Shown one piece after another: positions 33,498 through 47,722 of a stretch of DNA of 64,000 bases. The DNA comes from CAIWAH01 sp964602595 (lineage in GTDB: Bacteria; Verrucomicrobiota; Verrucomicrobiia; Limisphaerales; UBA9464). Location of the stretch: assembly GCA_964602595.1 (NCBI GenBank), contig CAZRRO010000004.1, forward strand, positions 310,001-374,000. Reading direction: 5' to 3'. A program made the translations under genes and the position numbers. The notes under the pieces were generated by a model. The model searched no databases. It was not told the origin of the DNA and saw only the letters and a list, made by a program, of their open reading frames with translations. Positions within the stretch are counted from its first letter, which is position 1. Each line of letters begins with the position of its first letter.

Positions 33498-34304
33498 TCA
33501 CGCCTTCAAACGGCGGCGTTTCCAAGCGACGATCCCCAGCAACCCAGCCCCAACCACGGCTGACGGCTGCCATGGTTCCGGCACTGCCACCAATAGATCA
33601 TCAATTGCCAATCCGTCATCGTTACCATTCGAGCCAGATCCCGGCGAATTGGAATCAACCCAGCGAATGCCGAATCTTGCGCCGTTGGCAATCGAGAGAC
33701 CGGTGATCAAGAACGACTGAGGCGTCCTGTTGAGAGCGTTATTGCCATCAATAGCCCCGACTGAAGTATTGATTGGTGACTGGAAATCTCCGGTTCCCAA
33801 CGCGGCGTTGTAGAGGCTCCCGACCCAATTGGCTGAAGTGGCCCCGTCGGAAATGTTCGCGGTATTGACGGTGGAATACTGAAAATCCAAACGATCCACT
33901 GCATTTCCAGCCGCACGCCATTGCTCGCCCGTGTAGCTGATCCGCAACTGGGTCACGGTCGCCCCCGTGTTGTTGACGAACATGATGCCGAACCGGTTGC
34001 CGGTTCCACTGGCCAAGGAACCCAACGCACGGTCCGAGGCGCTAGTGGACCCGTAGCTGTAGAATTCGGCGGCGCTGCTGGATCCGGTGCCGACATTGTA
34101 ATTCGCCCCGCTGCCGACGAGGACAAAATCACCCAAGCCGGTGGTCTGGTCGGTAGCGCCGGTGGTCGATGACAGCGAATTGAAATTGTTGCTGTAATCG
34201 TCGGAAAGATAGCCAAACGAGCGATCCGCGGCCCAAACCGTCGAACCCAAGGCACCCGCCACGGCCATCCCCATGGCGCAACGGAATAAAGTGTTTCTGA
34301 TCAT
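33498..34304 (-). CDS. PEP-CTERM exported protein
   Basis: A 268-residue protein. The ATG at 34304 is preferred because a GGGGGAAACA ribosome-binding stretch precedes it and a signal peptide follows (CAMGMAVAGALGSTVWAAD). The mature part is Gly/Ser/Asn-rich beta structure (NFNSLSSTTGATDQTTGLGD, GIMFVNNTGATVTQLRISY). The C-terminus has a canonical VPEPWQPSAV, a hydrophobic helix and the basic tail WKRRRLKA. Predicted substrate of an exosortase elsewhere in the genome. Function of the body is unknown. Confidence 0.88.
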   Translation of the reverse strand: MIRNTLFRCAMGMAVAGALGSTVWAADRSFGYLSDDYSNNFNSLSSTTGATDQTTGLGDFVLVGSGANYNVGTGSSSAAEFYSYGSTSASDRALGSLASGTGNRFGIMFVNNTGATVTQLRISYTGEQWRAAGNAVDRLDFQYSTVNTANISDGATSANWVGSLYNAALGTGDFQSPINTSVGAIDGNNALNRTPQSFLITGLSIANGARFGIRWVDSNSPGSGSNGNDDGLAIDDLLVAVPEPWQPSAVVGAGLLGIVAWKRRRLKA

Positions 34305-34413
34305 TGTTTCCCCCTTCAAAGACGGACGGAGCATGCTAACGGGAGCGCCAAGGGTCAAGTGTTCATTCCCATACACACAGAACCAGGTGAGCCAGCGCCG
34401 CGCATGCCCCCTA

Positions 34414-36573
34414 TTACTCCCCTTCCAACGCCCGGACCCGGTAAAATCCGCGCTCCAACGTCGTGGGCACGGTCAGTTGCAGGGTCGCGCCGTCGTTGTC
34501 CGGGTTTCCGGGGAGCGGGGTCCACGTCGCGGAGCCTAATTCACCCTGCTGTTCCGCGACGTAGTTGGTGCCGGCCGCCGACCAGCTCAACAGCAGGCCG
34601 GTCCCGGGCAAGGGTTCGAGGAACAGCCGGGGCGCGGTCGCGGTCAGCGGCAGGGTGGTCGTATTGTTGGCCAGGTTGGCGTCGGCAATCGCGTTGGTCA
34701 CCGTCGTCGTGAACGGAATGGCGCCCGGCGGGCCGACCAAAACCCGCAGGGTCAGCAGCACCGTGGCCTCCGGATTCAGGCTGTCCGCCGTGACGCGGAC
34801 CTCGCTGCCGGCAAACGTAAACGGATGGCTGGCCGTCACGTCGAAGTATTGGGCGCCGGCCGGCAGGGTCAGGCGCCCGATGATGTTGGTGGCGGGAACG
34901 GCGCCGAGATTGGCGATCCGCCAGGTGCCGGTCAGCGGACCATACGCGACGGCCGGATTTTGGTTAACGGTGAAGGTGCTCCGCAGGTCCGTGGTGTTGC
35001 CGAAGTAGAACGTCCGGGACGTAACGAAACTGCCGTCGGGCGACACGACTTCGATGGGTCCGGAGGTCGTTCCCGGGGGCACGATGGCGAGCAGGTTGGT
35101 GCCGTTGGCGACCGAGAAAGTCGCCTTCACGCCGTTGAACGTCACGTTGGTGACAGCCGCCAAGTTGTCGCCCCTCAAGGTCACCTGGGTGCCCACCACC
35201 CCAAAGCCGGGCCGGAAATCGACCACGGTCGGTTCCGTGCCCAGGACGCGAAACTGGACCGGACTTTCCGTGGAGCCGCCGGGCCCGGTCACCGTGAAAT
35301 GGGCGGACTTGGCACCGGTCGGCACGGTGACGGTGATCTGCGTCGCGCTGTCCACCGTGAAGCCGCCGATCTCATTCGTCCCCAACCGGACCGAGGTCAC
35401 CCCGGTGAAGCTCCGGCCGATGAGCCGGACGGTGCTGCCCGGAAAGCCTTGGCCCGGACTCAGGGTGGTGATGACTGGCGCGAGGAAGAAGTTCGCGGCG
35501 GAACTGTTGGTGCCGTTGGCCGTGACCACGGAGATCGGACCCGAAACCGCCGCCGCCGGCACCACCGCCGTGATCCGGGTGGCGGAGATGTTCGTGAACC
35601 GCTCCGCCGTAACGCCGGCAAACCGAACCGCCGTCGTGCCGGTGAGCGCGGTCCCGTCGATGGTGACTACCGTGCCCGGGGCTCCGCCGACCGGACTGAA
35701 GCCGCTGATGCTGGGCAGCACACGGAAATCGCTCAGCGAGATGTAGGCCCCGCCCGGAGCGGTGACCGTCAGTTTGCCGGTCACGGCGTTGGCCGGGACA
35801 ACCGCCTGGAGGTTGGTCCCCGAAAGCACCGTGAACGACGCGGCTGGCAGCAGGCCGAATTTCACCTCGGTGATCCCGGTGAAATTGGCGCCCCGAATCT
35901 CCATCACGTCACCGATCGCCGCGCGGGCCGTGAACGACGCGATCACCGGCTGGAAGTAGAGCAACTGGGCGGACGTCACGACGCCCGCGAAGTTGGTAAT
36001 CGTGATCGGACCGGTGCTGGCCCCTGCCGGCACGATGATCTGGATCGTGGTGGGCGAAGTCACGGCCCCGGACGTCGCCCGCACCCCGTTGACGAACACT
36101 CCGAGGCCGTAGTCAGGGTCATTCGGCCGGTTGGGATCGTCGAAATTGGCGCCCCGGATGTAGATCTGTTCGCCGACATTGGCCTTGGCCGGGATGTTGG
36201 GCTGCCCGTTGCCGCCGAAGTCGCGGTAAAAATCCTGGATGCGGGGGGCGACCTGGAAATACGGCAGGCTGAGCGCCAAAGTCGAATCATCGCCGCCCGT
36301 GGTCGACACGTTGATCGGGCCGGACTGCGCCTCGCTGGGCACGATCACCTGGATGATGGAGGCATTGGCGCCCTGGACCGTGGCTTTCGTGGTCCCGAAG
36401 CGAACGTCGATCAGGCCGCCGAAATTCTGCCCGGTGATCGTCACCAACGTGCCGGGCGCACCGCGGACCGGCGAATAGCCGGTGATGCGCGGGAAAGCAG
36501 CCAAGGCGACGTTCACCGACAGCAGCAGCGCGGCGGCGATCCGGAACCAGCGGGAAAAGGCACTTATCGGCAT
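34414..36573 (-). CDS. Secreted IPT/TIG-repeat protein
   Basis: A 719-residue protein from the ATG at 36573, directly before a signal peptide (WFRIAAALLLSVNVALAAFP). It contains about six IPT/TIG Ig-like repeats of 80-90 residues, each opening with a form of ISGFSPVGGAPGTVVTIDG and ending in a SGPISV segment. A DUF11/CARDB-like domain follows (about 560-640), then a C-terminal module (LLLSWSAAGTNYVAEQQGEL to GFYRVRALE) common in secreted verrucomicrobial proteins. It is probably a surface adhesin or structural protein. No enzymatic domain is seen. Confidence 0.85.
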   Translation of the reverse strand: MPISAFSRWFRIAAALLLSVNVALAAFPRITGYSPVRGAPGTLVTITGQNFGGLIDVRFGTTKATVQGANASIIQVIVPSEAQSGPINVSTTGGDDSTLALSLPYFQVAPRIQDFYRDFGGNGQPNIPAKANVGEQIYIRGANFDDPNRPNDPDYGLGVFVNGVRATSGAVTSPTTIQIIVPAGASTGPITITNFAGVVTSAQLLYFQPVIASFTARAAIGDVMEIRGANFTGITEVKFGLLPAASFTVLSGTNLQAVVPANAVTGKLTVTAPGGAYISLSDFRVLPSISGFSPVGGAPGTVVTIDGTALTGTTAVRFAGVTAERFTNISATRITAVVPAAAVSGPISVVTANGTNSSAANFFLAPVITTLSPGQGFPGSTVRLIGRSFTGVTSVRLGTNEIGGFTVDSATQITVTVPTGAKSAHFTVTGPGGSTESPVQFRVLGTEPTVVDFRPGFGVVGTQVTLRGDNLAAVTNVTFNGVKATFSVANGTNLLAIVPPGTTSGPIEVVSPDGSFVTSRTFYFGNTTDLRSTFTVNQNPAVAYGPLTGTWRIANLGAVPATNIIGRLTLPAGAQYFDVTASHPFTFAGSEVRVTADSLNPEATVLLTLRVLVGPPGAIPFTTTVTNAIADANLANNTTTLPLTATAPRLFLEPLPGTGLLLSWSAAGTNYVAEQQGELGSATWTPLPGNPDNDGATLQLTVPTTLERGFYRVRALEGE

Positions 36574-36733
36574 GGGTTTGGGAAGCAAAGGCAAACGTTC
36601 ACAATTGTCAAAATACAATCCGCCGGTGGCGCCCCGTTGGATGCAAGGAACGGCAATTCCGCCGCCGGCGACCGGTTCGGATCCGGCTGGACGCCCATCG
36701 TTCAATCGGCGGGTGCGCTGGCCGACCGGGACC

Positions 36734-37264
36734 CTACGGAATCCAGCGAAGCTGTTCCTGCCAGAGCCCCAACGCCGTCTGCATGGAGGAAAACGCCAAC
36801 TGTTCCGGCGCCACGGCCAAGGGATCCAGCCACTCAAACTTCGCCACGTCGTCCAGCGCCGCGGCGCTGTCGGCGTTCAACGCCCGGGCCGTGAAGAAGA
36901 AGTCCAGCACCGGATACGTGACCTCAGCGTAGTGGTAGGTGTTCGGCTGCGAACACAGGAAGGTCACGTCGGCGAGTTCGAGCCCGACCTCCTCGCGGAT
37001 TTCCCGGCTGGCGGCGTCCTCGGCCCGCTCGCCAAGATCGATGAACCCGCCTGGCGGCGCCAGCTGGCCTTTGCCCGGATCCTTGGCCCGATGGATGAAC
37101 AGCGCCCGGCCATCGTCCCGCCGGATGAACACGGCGATGGCCACCGCAGGATTGAAGAACAGCCGGAACCCGCAGGCGGCGCAGGTGAACACATTGCCGG
37201 CCGGCGTGCTCGGCTGGGCGACACCGCAGCGCGGACAGTGCCGGAAAAAGTCGCGAGGATTCAC
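36734..37264 (-). CDS. Nudix hydrolase with N-terminal zinc ribbon
   Basis: A 176-residue protein from a GTG start. Residues 10-31 form a CPRC...CAAC zinc ribbon. A complete Nudix box follows (GGFIDLGERAEDAASREIREEVGLEL, split here as GGFIDLGERAEDAAS then REIREEVG), with the metal-binding glutamates present. The layout is close to NAD-pyrophosphatase-like and other Zn-ribbon Nudix enzymes that hydrolyse nucleoside diphosphate derivatives; the substrate is not determinable. It lies 7 bp downstream of the secreted-protein gene. Confidence 0.9.
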   Translation of the reverse strand: MNPRDFFRHCPRCGVAQPSTPAGNVFTCAACGFRLFFNPAVAIAVFIRRDDGRALFIHRAKDPGKGQLAPPGGFIDLGERAEDAASREIREEVGLELADVTFLCSQPNTYHYAEVTYPVLDFFFTARALNADSAAALDDVAKFEWLDPLAVAPEQLAFSSMQTALGLWQEQLRWIP

Positions 37265-37271
37265 GGGACGA

Positions 37272-37907
37272 TTACTCGAGGCGGGTCACCTTCAAGTCGT
37301 CGAAACGGATCGGCGTGCCGCTGAACGGCATGCCCCACGCACCGGCTTTCCCGGCCGGCTGGAGCTTGGTTTCGGTGTGCCGCACCAGGGCCGAAGCCGG
37401 CGTGGTTCCACCGACGGAGGCGGCGCCTTCGAGCGTAAATGTGCCATCCTTTTCGGGCTTCAACGCCAGCCGCAGCTGGGTCCATTCGCCGCTCGTCCAT
37501 TTGAAGGCAGCGGACGCCACGGCCTCGTCGCCCTTGAACAGCTCGATCGCGTTCTTGGCCGGCGAAACTTGCAGGCGATACCCGCTAGCCCCGTTCAGGC
37601 CGACGGCAAACGTCGGGAACTTCCGCCCGGTCTTCGTCGCGTGGATGCGGGCGGCGGCCTCGACGCCCGAGGGATTCGCTGGCCCAAACAGGAATCCATA
37701 GCTCTCGAGCGGCGCGCCGGGCAGTTCGACGAAACGGGTCTCGCCGTCGCCCATGACCTTGAACTGGCCGTCGAGCACCTTGAATGGCGGGTCCGGCAGC
37801 TCGCCGTCCGGCACCTTGGCGAAGTCTTCCGAGAACAGGGCAGCCGGCTCCGCGGCGGATGCGGTCACGGCCAGCAGGCTTCCCAGAACGAGCAGGAACG
37901 GTTTCAC
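37272..37907 (-). CDS. Secreted LamG/DUF1080-like protein
   Basis: A 211-residue protein. A GTG at 37907 is preferred as it starts the signal peptide (VKPFLLVLGSLLAVTASAAE). The mature domain is a beta-sandwich-like sequence (FSEDFAKVPDGELPDPPFKV, YRLQVSPAKNAIELFKGDEA, WTQLRLALKPEKDGTFTLEG, FDDLKVTRLE) resembling DUF1080/LamG folds common in Verrucomicrobiota and Planctomycetota. A sugar-related role is possible but unproven. Divergent from the rhomboid gene. Confidence 0.65.
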   Translation of the reverse strand: MKPFLLVLGSLLAVTASAAEPAALFSEDFAKVPDGELPDPPFKVLDGQFKVMGDGETRFVELPGAPLESYGFLFGPANPSGVEAAARIHATKTGRKFPTFAVGLNGASGYRLQVSPAKNAIELFKGDEAVASAAFKWTSGEWTQLRLALKPEKDGTFTLEGAASVGGTTPASALVRHTETKLQPAGKAGAWGMPFSGTPIRFDDLKVTRLE

Positions 37908-38006
37908 GGCGGCGAAGCTAGGCAGCGGAAACCGTCGGGGCAAACGCGACCCGCGGCCTTCCCAACCGGATTTGCCAGACGCCGGCCGGTCGCGACCTTC
38001 GCCGCC

Positions 38007-38867
38007 GTGAATGACGTCGCCCCGGCCCTGATTCGCGCCCGTTCTGAACAGCAGGCGCTGGACTGGTCGCTGGTGCTCGTCAGCCAGGGCATTACCTGCG
38101 TGCTGGACCGCGATCCGGATTCCGGCGCGTGGCAGTTGGCGCTCGGTTCAGCGGATCATCCGCGGGCCCTAGAGGCGCTGCGCCTGTTCAACCGCGAATC
38201 CCGGCGCTCCCGGTGGGAACACGCCCTGCCCGACTCCGAACTCCGCTTCCACTCCGGCGTGCTACTCTGGGTCACCGCGCTGTCGCTGCTCCATGCGGTG
38301 AGCGACCGGCTGGCGGCGGGCACGTTTGCCTACCTGGCGGCGGGCAAAGGGGAATGGTGGCGCGCCTTCACGGCGGTCTGGCTGCATAGCGACCTCGCCC
38401 ACCTTTCGGCCAACGCCCTCACCGGCACCTTGTTCCTCGGTCTGGCCATGGCCCGTTATGGCGCGGGGCTCACGAGCCTGGTCACGCTGCTGGCCGGGGC
38501 GGGCGCCAATTTTTTTGCCCTGAAATTCCGCGCGGATCATCCCGGCTACGGGCTCGGCGCGTCGGGCATGGTGATGGCCGCGCTCGGTATGATGGCGGTG
38601 CAGGCGCTGCCACTGTGGCGCCTGGGCCGGCGCGGCACCCGTCTGTTGCTCACCGGACTCGCTGGCGGCGCCTTCCTCTTCATCGAACTGGGCACGGCCA
38701 TGACCTCCGACGTGCTGGCCCACGCGGTCGGCTTCGGCGTCGGGGTCGTGCTCGGCGGCCTATGCGCGCTGTTGCCGGAGCGCTGGACTCCGGCGGCCAA
38801 CCGCTGGGCCTGGTGCGCGTTCTGGCCGCTGGTATTGGCGACTTGGGCCCGGGTGCCGTTCCGTTGA
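38007..38867 (+). CDS. Rhomboid-family intramembrane serine protease
   Basis: A 286-residue protein from a GTG start. After a soluble N-terminus (about 1-80) it has six to seven helices with the rhomboid hallmarks: WRAFTAVWLHSDLAHLSANA (the H-x-x-x-H-x-x-x-N region), the nucleophile motif GLGASGMV, and the catalytic His in DVLAHAVGFGVG. Catalytic Ser and His are therefore present. It cleaves membrane proteins; substrates are unknown. About 99 bp separate it from the divergent secreted-protein gene. Confidence 0.9.
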   Translation: MNDVAPALIRARSEQQALDWSLVLVSQGITCVLDRDPDSGAWQLALGSADHPRALEALRLFNRESRRSRWEHALPDSELRFHSGVLLWVTALSLLHAVSDRLAAGTFAYLAAGKGEWWRAFTAVWLHSDLAHLSANALTGTLFLGLAMARYGAGLTSLVTLLAGAGANFFALKFRADHPGYGLGASGMVMAALGMMAVQALPLWRLGRRGTRLLLTGLAGGAFLFIELGTAMTSDVLAHAVGFGVGVVLGGLCALLPERWTPAANRWAWCAFWPLVLATWARVPFR

Positions 38868-38949
38868 ACCATCGGCCCGCCGTTGTCCGACCGCGGCGGT
38901 AGCATTCGCCCCATTGAAACGTCCGGCCCAATCCGCGCACGCTCCGCCC

Positions 38950-41900
38950 GTGCCCGGTTTCCATCTGCACCGCAGCAACCGCCTGGAGTCCCTCGCCGGG
39001 ACGCTCGCGGATCGGGTGCGGACACCGCTGCAGTCGGCGTTGGCGCCCGAAACCGTGCTGGTCCAAAGCCAGGGCATGGCCCGCTGGCTCAAGCTGCAAC
39101 TGGCGGAACGCCTCGGCGTCGCCGCCAACCTGCGGTTCCCGTTTCCTCGCGCCTTTGCCCACGAACTCTTCCGCGCGCTCGACCTGACTGTGGACGCCCG
39201 GCCGTCGTTTGACCCGGAATTGCTGGTCTGGCGGCTATATTCGCTGCTGCCAGGCGCCGCGCAACGGCCGGGCTTCGATGCCGTCGCGCGTTACCTCGCG
39301 GACGGTGACGACCGGAAACGCTTCCAGCTCGCCGGCCGATTGGCGCGACTGTTCGACCAATACCTCGTCTATCGGCCGGACCTGATCCAAGCTTGGGACG
39401 CGGACGACGCGAATTGGCCCGAGGCGTTCCAGGCGGAAGCCCGCGACGCGTGGCAAGCCCAGCTCTGGCACCTCGTCGGCGACGGTTGGGCCGTCGGACA
39501 TCCCGCGGCGTGGCACTGCGAATTCCTCCGTCGCGCCCAGGCGGGCGATCTCCCGGCCGATCGGCTGCCAGAGCGAGTTTCGCTCTTTGGCGTCTCCGCG
39601 TTGCCGCCGTTCCACCTCGATCTTCTGGCCGCACTGGGAACCGTCGCCGAGGTCCACCTGTTCCTGCTCCAGCCGACCGAACACTACTGGGGCGACCTCC
39701 GTTCCCGCCGCGAACAAGCCCTCGCCCGCCGGCGTTCCCCGAGATCCTTGGGCGAGGCGGACGAAGGGCATCCGCTGCTCGCCTCGCTGGGGCGGACCGG
39801 CCGGGAAATGCTCGACCTGCTCCTCGACCGCGACGCGCAGGATGCCGTGGAAGATTTCGTGGCGCCCCCGGACGACCGCCTGCTCGGTCGGTTGCAGGGG
39901 GCGATGCTTTCGCTCACGGCGCGCGGGGCCGCTGAACCGCGCCTTCCGCTCGCACACATCGACGACTCCGTGCGGGTTCATTCGTGCCACAGTCCGCTGC
40001 GCGAAGTGGAGGTGCTGCACGATCACTTGCTCGCCTGGTTTAGCGACGATCCCCAACTCCAACCGCGCGACGTCATCGTGATGGTGCCAGATCTGGAAAC
40101 GTATGCCCCGTTGCTCGAAGCGGTCTTGGCGCAGCCGGAACAGCCCGGACAGTTCATCCCCTTTTCCATCGCCGACCGCAGTCCGCGTGCCGGTGGCCTC
40201 GGCGCGGCCCTGTGGCACGCGCTCGAACTTGCCGGCAGCCCGTTCGCCGCCCCGGAAGTCTTCGGCCTGCTCGAACGCCCTCCGGTGCGCCAGCGTTTCG
40301 GGCTCGATGAAGACGCGCTGGACCGCTGCCGCGACTGGGTCCGAGCCGCCGAGATTCGCTGGGGGCGCGACGAAGCCCACACGCACGCGCAATCGGCGAC
40401 GGCCAATCACACCTGGCGCGCCGGCCTCGACCGCCTGCTGCTCAGCTTCGCGCTGGGCGGCACCGAGGAACTAGTCGCGTGCGGGGTGGCCCGCTCCGTG
40501 TCGGTGGACGGCGGCGAGGCGGACGTGCTCGGCGGCGTCTGCCAATTCGCGGAAACGCTCCTGAACTTCGCCCGTGCGGCCGAGACCCCGGCACCGCCGG
40601 CCGAATGGGCGGAACGCCTCAACAGTTTCCTCGGCGCCTTGTGCGTCACAGAAGGCGACGCCAAACGTGAGGCCGACACGGTCCGCGCCGCGCTGACCAC
40701 GCTCGCCGACGCCCAGAAGTGGGGCGGCTGCACCGAACCGCTCAGCCTCTCCGTGGTGTTGGAACACCTCGGGCCCGCCCTCGCGGAGGATCGTCGCGGC
40801 AGCGGCTTCCTGCACGGCGGCGTGACGATCTGCGGCTTGAAGCCGATGCGCAGCGTCCCGTTCGCGGTCGTCTGCCTGCTCGGCCTGAATCACGGCACCT
40901 TTCCCCGCCAGAACACGCCGCTGGCCTTCGACCTCACCGCCCGCCATCGCCGCGCGGGCGACAGTTCACCGCGCGACGACGACCGTTACCTGTTCCTCGA
41001 AACGCTGCTGTCGGCCCGCGCGCGGCTGCACCTCAGCTACGTGGGCCAGTCGCAACGCGACGGGAAGGACATCCCACCGAGCGTCGTCGTCAGCGAACTG
41101 CTCGACCACTTCGACCACGAATTCACCACCGCCGCCGGGACGCCGCCGAGCCGCGAACTCGTCGTGCGCCACCGCCTGCAGGCGTTCAGTCCAGACTACT
41201 TCCGGGGCGAAGGGCTGTTCAGTTTTTCACCCGCCAACCATGCCGCTGCCGTCGCGCTCCAAGAACGTCGCCAGGAACCCATTCCGCCGCTCGCAGGGAA
41301 GCACCCCGCTGAATCGCCGACCGCGCCGGTCGAACTCTCGACGTTGATCCGCTTCTTCCGGAATCCGGCGCAGCACTTCGCGGAGCAGCGCCTGGGCCTG
41401 CGTTTCGCCCGCGCCGAGGACGCCCTGCGCGACGAGGAGGATTTCCAGGTCGGGACCCGGGACAACCACAGCCTGGTCGAGGCCGGCGTCGCCACGCTGC
41501 GGCGGCACCAATCGCTCAGGGAATTGCTCACGCTCCAAGCCGCGGCTGGGCGACTGCCCGACGAACCGTTGCGGAAAGGGGAACAAAGCCGGCTGGAGCG
41601 GGAGACCACCGCGTTCTGGCAACGCTGCGAACCGCACTTCGCCGCCCCGGCGCGTTTCCTTGCGGGCACGTTGACGGTCGCCGGCTGGGAACTCACCGGC
41701 CGCGTGGAGGTCTTCGGCGACCAGGTCGTGCTGGCCCGTTACTCCAAGTTGGACCGCCGGCCGGAAACTTTCCTCGCCGGCTGGATCAATTTGCTGTTCG
41801 CGGCCTCGCTGGACGCTTCGGTCTGCCGCGCCGTGCTGCTGGGGCGCGACGGCACGTTTGCTCTGAATGTCCCGGCCGATTCGGCCGCCGAACTTGGCCG

Positions 41901-42206
41901 GTTGGTCACGCTCTTCCAGCGCGGCCAGGGTGAAGTGCTGCCGTTCGCGGCGAAGACATCCTTCGCTTACGCCGAGAAGTTCGTCGGCAAGGTCAAGGTC
42001 GAGGCGGAGCGGGAAGACCGGGCGCTGGCCGCCGCCCGAAACGCGTGGGCCCCACCTTTCGTCGGCGACGACCGGCCCGACCCGGAATCCACTGACGCGG
42101 CGTTGCGGCTAGCATTTGACGGCGTGGACCTCTCGGGCGTGGCGGACTTCGGGGCAGTGAGCCTCACCGTCTTCCAGGCGCTGCTGCAACACCGGGAGGA
42201 ATTGCC

Positions 42207-42210
<4 letters not shown>
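38950..42210 (+). CDS. recC: Exodeoxyribonuclease V subunit RecC
   Basis: A 1086-residue protein; the GTG at 38950 (giving MPGFHLHRSNRLESLAG) matches the usual RecC N-terminus better than a TTG 12 codons upstream. Family segments include VQSQGMARWLKLQLAERLG, LTVDARPSFDPE, ESLFGVSALPPFHLDLL-like text and GGVTICGLKPMRSVPF. RecC holds the complex together and scans for Chi in the RecBCD helicase-nuclease that repairs double-strand breaks. Length is close to E. coli RecC (1122). Its stop overlaps the recB GTG start. Confidence 0.93.
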
Positions 42211-45793
<3,583 letters not shown>

Positions 45794-45797
<4 letters not shown>

Positions 45798-47497
45798 AGC
45801 CGCCAACACCCAAGGCGGAGTCGCCCCTCGCCGACTGTCTGGCCCGGTTCCTCGCCGGGTTGGCGAGCGAACACCGGGAACTCGTCCGCGCAACCGTCAC
45901 CGCCTTGGTGCAAGCCGAAGCCGCCGGCCACGCCTGCCTGACGACCGACGCGACCGTCGACCTGCTGGCCTCCGGGGTCGCCGGCCGGCCGGGCGAAGCG
46001 TTGCCGCTGATCTGCGCCGGCGACCGCGTTTACCTGCGCCGCATGTTTCTGCACGAAGGCGCCGTGGCCCACGCCCTGAGAACGCGCCTGGCCGCCGCGG
46101 ACACTCCGGCGGACTTCGCGGCGGCGGTGCCGTTCCTCCGAAGCTGCGGGCTACTGGCCGGTGGCGAAGTGGATTGGCAGGCCGTGGCGGTGCTTGCCGG
46201 GCTTGTGCGACCGTTGCTCGTGATTTCCGGCGGGCCCGGCACCGGCAAGACCCGGACCGCCGCCGTGTTGCTCGCCGCGGTGAACAGCTTTCAACCCGGC
46301 GTGAAGGTTGCCCTGGCCGCCCCGACCGGAAAGGCGGCGGCGCGTTTGGGTGAATCCATCGGCAAGACCTGGACGGAACTGGACCTCGGGACCGCCCCGG
46401 TGCCGGAGGCGATGACCTTGCACCGCTTGCTCGGCGCCTCGGCCGATGGGCGACGGTTCCGGCACGGTCCCGACAATCCGCTCGCCGCGGACCTCGTGCT
46501 GGTGGACGAGGCGAGCATGGTGGATCTCACCCTGATGAGCCGCCTGGCCACGGCGCTCCGCCCAGAGGCGCGCCTGGTCCTGCTGGGCGACAAGGATCAA
46601 CTGGCTTCGGTCGAGGCCGGCTACGTGCTCGGTGACCTGTGCGAAGCCGTCGGCCTCAACCGTTTTCCCGCCGCCTTCGCCGACCGCCTTCGCGCCGGCG
46701 GAGTTCCGGTTCCGCCGATGGAACCGGGCACCGGCGTCGCGGTAGAACTGCTCCACAATCACCGCTTCGGCCGCGGCCACGCGATCCCGCGGCTGACGGC
46801 CCACATCCGCGCCGGCGACGTCGCCGCCACCCTCGCGGCGCTCCGCCAATTGGGGGCTGACGATACCGTCCACTGGCGTGACACGGGCGACGCCGACGCG
46901 CTCGCGGCCGAGCTGCGGGAAGCCTTTGACCGGCACCTTCGGCCACGCTGGCAGGCGACGACACCGGCCGACGCACTCGCGGCGCTCGGCCGGTTCCAGA
47001 TTCTCTGCGCGCTCAAGCGGGGTGTCTTCGGGCGCGACGGCGTCAACGCCACAATGGAATCCCTCGCCGAGGCCGCCGGGTTCCGCCGCCGTGGCCAGGT
47101 GTGGTATTCGGGCCGCCCTATCCTAATCACCGCCAACGCGCCACACCTCGGGCTGTTCAACGGCGATCTCGGGATCGCCTGGCACGACGACGCGGGCCGG
47201 CTCCAGGTCTGGTTTGCCGGTCCCGCCGGCCTGCGCAGCCTCGTGCCCGACCGCCTGCCGGCACACGAAACGGCCTTCGCCCTGACCGTTCACAAAAGCC
47301 AGGGCTCGGAGTTCGATGCAGTGCTGGTGCTGCTGCCGCCGAACCCGGCGCCCGTCTGCACCCGCGAACTGCTCTACACCGGCCTCACCCGCGCCCGGCA
47401 CCAAGTCACGCTGCTCGCCTCCGCGTCCGCCGTGCGCGAAGCCGTCGGCTCCGGCAGCGTGCGCCGCTCCGGGTTGGCCGAGCGACTGCGGGAGTAG
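45794..47497 (+). CDS. recD: Exodeoxyribonuclease V subunit RecD
   Basis: A 567-residue SF1 helicase from a GTG start. Walker A is GGPGTGKT (about 146-153), followed by APTGKAAARLGESIG, the DEASMVDLTLMSRL motif II, GDKDQLASVEAGYVLGDL and the C-terminal UvrD-type motifs FALTVHKSQGSEFDAVLVLL and LLYTGLTRARHQVTLL. RecD drives the 5'-3' strand of RecBCD. The presence of recC and recB immediately upstream identifies it as RecD rather than the stand-alone RecD2. Confidence 0.95.
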
Positions 47498-47510
47498 CCT
47501 GCCACCCACC

Positions 47511-47620
47511 TTTGGACTGCGGGGCCTTGGCACCGCTTTTCTTTCGCGGCAGCCGCGTAACCGATGCTCGGGACAAAGCCACGGCGAAGCCAAAACGCCG
47601 TCGTGCCGGCGCAGTCCAAA
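47511..47620. repeat. 110-bp imperfect palindrome (possible MITE-like or REP-like element)
   Basis: Perfect 11-bp terminal inverted repeats (TTTGGACTGCG at 47511-47521 and its complement at 47610-47620) continue inward as a less perfect pairing. The whole 110 bp could fold into one long hairpin. It lies 14 bp after recD and encodes nothing recognisable. No second copy is in this window. Confidence 0.55.
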
Positions 47621-47691
47621 ACGTCCGTCCAACCGTTCCCATCGGCAGCAATTTGGCGTCCGGGACAACATTTTCGGTCGGCGTCCTTGCC

Positions 47692-47712
47692 ATACATAGC
47701 TTCGCAATGTAT
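47692..47712. promoter_or_regulatory. Candidate operator: ATACAT-N9-ATGTAT dyad before the padR gene
   Basis: A perfect 6-bp inverted repeat with a 9-base spacer ends 10 bp before the GTG start of a PadR-type regulator. AT-rich dyads of ACAT/ATGT wording are typical of PadR-family operators, so autoregulation is a reasonable inference. Confidence 0.5.
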
Positions 47713-47722
47713 TGATCGCTGC

